Shown here in pieces: positions 63,071-64,000 of a stretch of DNA of 64,000 bases. The stretch comes from Hyphomicrobiales bacterium (GTDB lineage: Bacteria > Pseudomonadota > Alphaproteobacteria > Rhizobiales > Rhizobiaceae): NCBI GenBank assembly GCA_900471605.1, contig UCEY01000009.1, positions 161,927-225,926 on the forward strand. Reading direction: 5' to 3'. Position 1 is the stretch's first letter. Each line of letters opens with the position of its first letter. The notes beneath the pieces are model-generated. The model ran no database searches, was not told the DNA's origin, and saw only the letters and a program-made list of their open reading frames with translations. The position numbers and the translations under genes were made by a program.

Positions 63071-63951
63071 GCCGGCCTCCCGCCCATCGAGCGATCGACG
63101 ATTTTCGCGACGATGCCGACGATGGTGACCAGAAGTGCCGCCAGAACCGAACCGGCGATCAGCGCCGCCCAGATGTCGATCGTCTGGCTGTAATAGGCCG
63201 CGGCCAGCAGTTTCGAGCCGATGCCGGCGACGGCCCCGGTCGGCAGCTCGCCGACGATCGCGCCGACCAGGCTTGCGGCGATCGCCACCTTCATCGAGGT
63301 GAACAGGAAGGGGATGGAGGCCGGGACCCGTAGTTTCCAGAAGGTCTGGGCGCCGCTCGCATAATAGGTGCGCATCAGGTCGAGCTGGATGATTTCCGGC
63401 GAGCGCAGGCCCTTCACCATTCCGACCGCCACGGGGAAGAAGGAGAGATAGGTGGAGATCAGCGCCTTGGGGATAAGCCCGGTGATGTTGATCGCGCCGA
63501 GCACGACGATCACCATCGGCGCGACCGCGAGGATCGGCACCGTCTGCGAGGCGATGATCCACGGCATCAGGCTGCGGTCGAGCGCCTTCAGATGCACGAT
63601 GCCCACCGCGATCAGGATGCCGGTCAGCGTGCCCATGGTGAAGCCGAGGACGGTCGAGGAGAGCGTCACCCAGGCATGGTAGACGAGGCTGCGATTGGAC
63701 GTGACGCTGCGCAGGAACGTATTTTCGAAGACATTGCTCACCACCTGATGCGGCGCCGGCAGGATAGGCTTCGGCTGAGCCATGGTTTTGCCGATGAATT
63801 CCATCGTGGTGGAGGTGACGCCCGCGCGCCGGTCGAGATCGCGCTGGAACGGGGCGTTCATGAAATAGGCGGCGACGTACCAGATGGCGACGATGGCGAT
63901 CAGGATGGTGAGGACCGGGATGATGCGTTGGGCGAGGGTGTCGGGTTTCAT
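63067..63951 (-). CDS. ABC transporter permease (BPD_transp_1)
   Basis: 294 residues with about six helices: IPVLTILIAIVAIWYVAAYF, VYHAWVTLSSTVLGFTMGTL, IASQTVPILAVAPMVIVVLG and the EAA loop DLMRTYYASGAQTFWKLRVP. It is the first permease of the transporter; GGAGGG lies upstream of its ATG. An ATP-binding subunit is expected just beyond the window. Confidence 0.92.
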   Translation of the reverse strand: MKPDTLAQRIIPVLTILIAIVAIWYVAAYFMNAPFQRDLDRRAGVTSTTMEFIGKTMAQPKPILPAPHQVVSNVFENTFLRSVTSNRSLVYHAWVTLSSTVLGFTMGTLTGILIAVGIVHLKALDRSLMPWIIASQTVPILAVAPMVIVVLGAINITGLIPKALISTYLSFFPVAVGMVKGLRSPEIIQLDLMRTYYASGAQTFWKLRVPASIPFLFTSMKVAIAASLVGAIVGELPTGAVAGIGSKLLAAAYYSQTIDIWAALIAGSVLAALLVTIVGIVAKIVDRSMGGRPA

Positions 63952-63963
63952 GCCTTGGCCCTC

Positions 63964-64000
63964 CTACGCTCCGGGCCGGGGGCACCCCCCTCTGTCCTGC
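63964..64000 (-). CDS. Possible 3' end of the upstream gene (ATPase?)
   Basis: On the minus strand an open frame enters from the window edge and ends at a TAG (63964-63966), reading ...QDRGGCPRPGA. It would be the C-terminus of the gene before the permease, likely the transporter ATPase. Only about eleven codons are visible, so this is a guess. Confidence 0.3.
   Translation of the reverse strand, partial: QDRGGCPRPGA

Noticed and set aside
63071..63985. Upstream extension of the second permease (680 codons in total)
   Set aside because: The extra part is a shadow of the first permease; the ATG at 63070 overlaps its stop.

Overview
This window is a GC-rich chromosomal segment of an alphaproteobacterium, almost certainly a member of the Rhizobiaceae (Rhizobium/Neorhizobium/Agrobacterium/Sinorhizobium group). 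The indicators are a ctrA-chpT-sciP cell-cycle cluster with GANTC methylation sites in front of ctrA, an EipA (DUF1134) envelope protein, an rpoH-type sigma factor near an rluD-like gene, an ExoY-type sugar transferase, a heterotetrameric sarcosine oxidase operon, paired urea-transport and urease operons, and a RIME-like palindromic intergenic element. No tRNA, rRNA, CRISPR array or complete insertion sequence was recognised. Most of the window is core-like; it is not a mobile island.

Region 1 (1-16 kb): the end of an unidentified gene, ddl (cell wall), rpoH (heat-shock sigma factor), a methyltransferase, small DUF1127 and Cys-rich proteins, an AraC regulator, a large-subunit pseudouridine synthase, a TrmH-type RNA methyltransferase, a membrane-anchored coiled-coil protein and eipA. 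Then comes the CtrA control block: chpT, a degenerate receiver protein, ctrA facing them, a FliJ-like gene diverging from ctrA and, 2 kb further on, sciP. An exoY-like gene and a lone DUF2793 (phage-tail-like) gene close the region.

Region 2 (16-28 kb): soxBDAG (sarcosine to glycine plus a one-carbon unit) followed by a complete branched-chain amino-acid-type ABC transporter (livHMGF, a small membrane protein and the binding protein).

Region 3 (28-40 kb): a two-component pair whose kinase is a natural fusion of an NCS1-type nucleobase permease, a Cys-rich putative zinc cluster, a histidine kinase and a receiver domain, with a LuxR-type response regulator overlapping its end. It is followed by assorted single genes: SDR, LysE exporter, DUF488, two ABM-domain proteins, a GlxA-type regulator, a GH13 trehalose-synthase-like enzyme, a periplasmic phytochelatin-synthase-like protein and an isolated flagellin.

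Region 4 (40-55 kb): a nitrogen-scavenging block. urtABC-D-x-E imports urea; a secreted esterase gene overlaps the start of the urease operon ureD-A-(DUF1272)-B-(LprI-like)-(VapBC-type toxin-antitoxin pair)-C-(TIGR02117)-E-F-G, which hydrolyses urea to ammonia and CO2.

Region 5 (55-64 kb): a Crp/Fnr-family regulator with an FNR-type box in front of its own gene, an RND efflux pump with its adaptor behind a repeated GGTTAC operator candidate, and an NMT1-type ABC importer (binding protein and two permeases) running off the end.

The best candidates for undescribed biology are the NCS1-permease/zinc-cluster/hybrid kinase, the degenerate receiver between chpT and ctrA, and the toxin-antitoxin pair between ureB and ureC.
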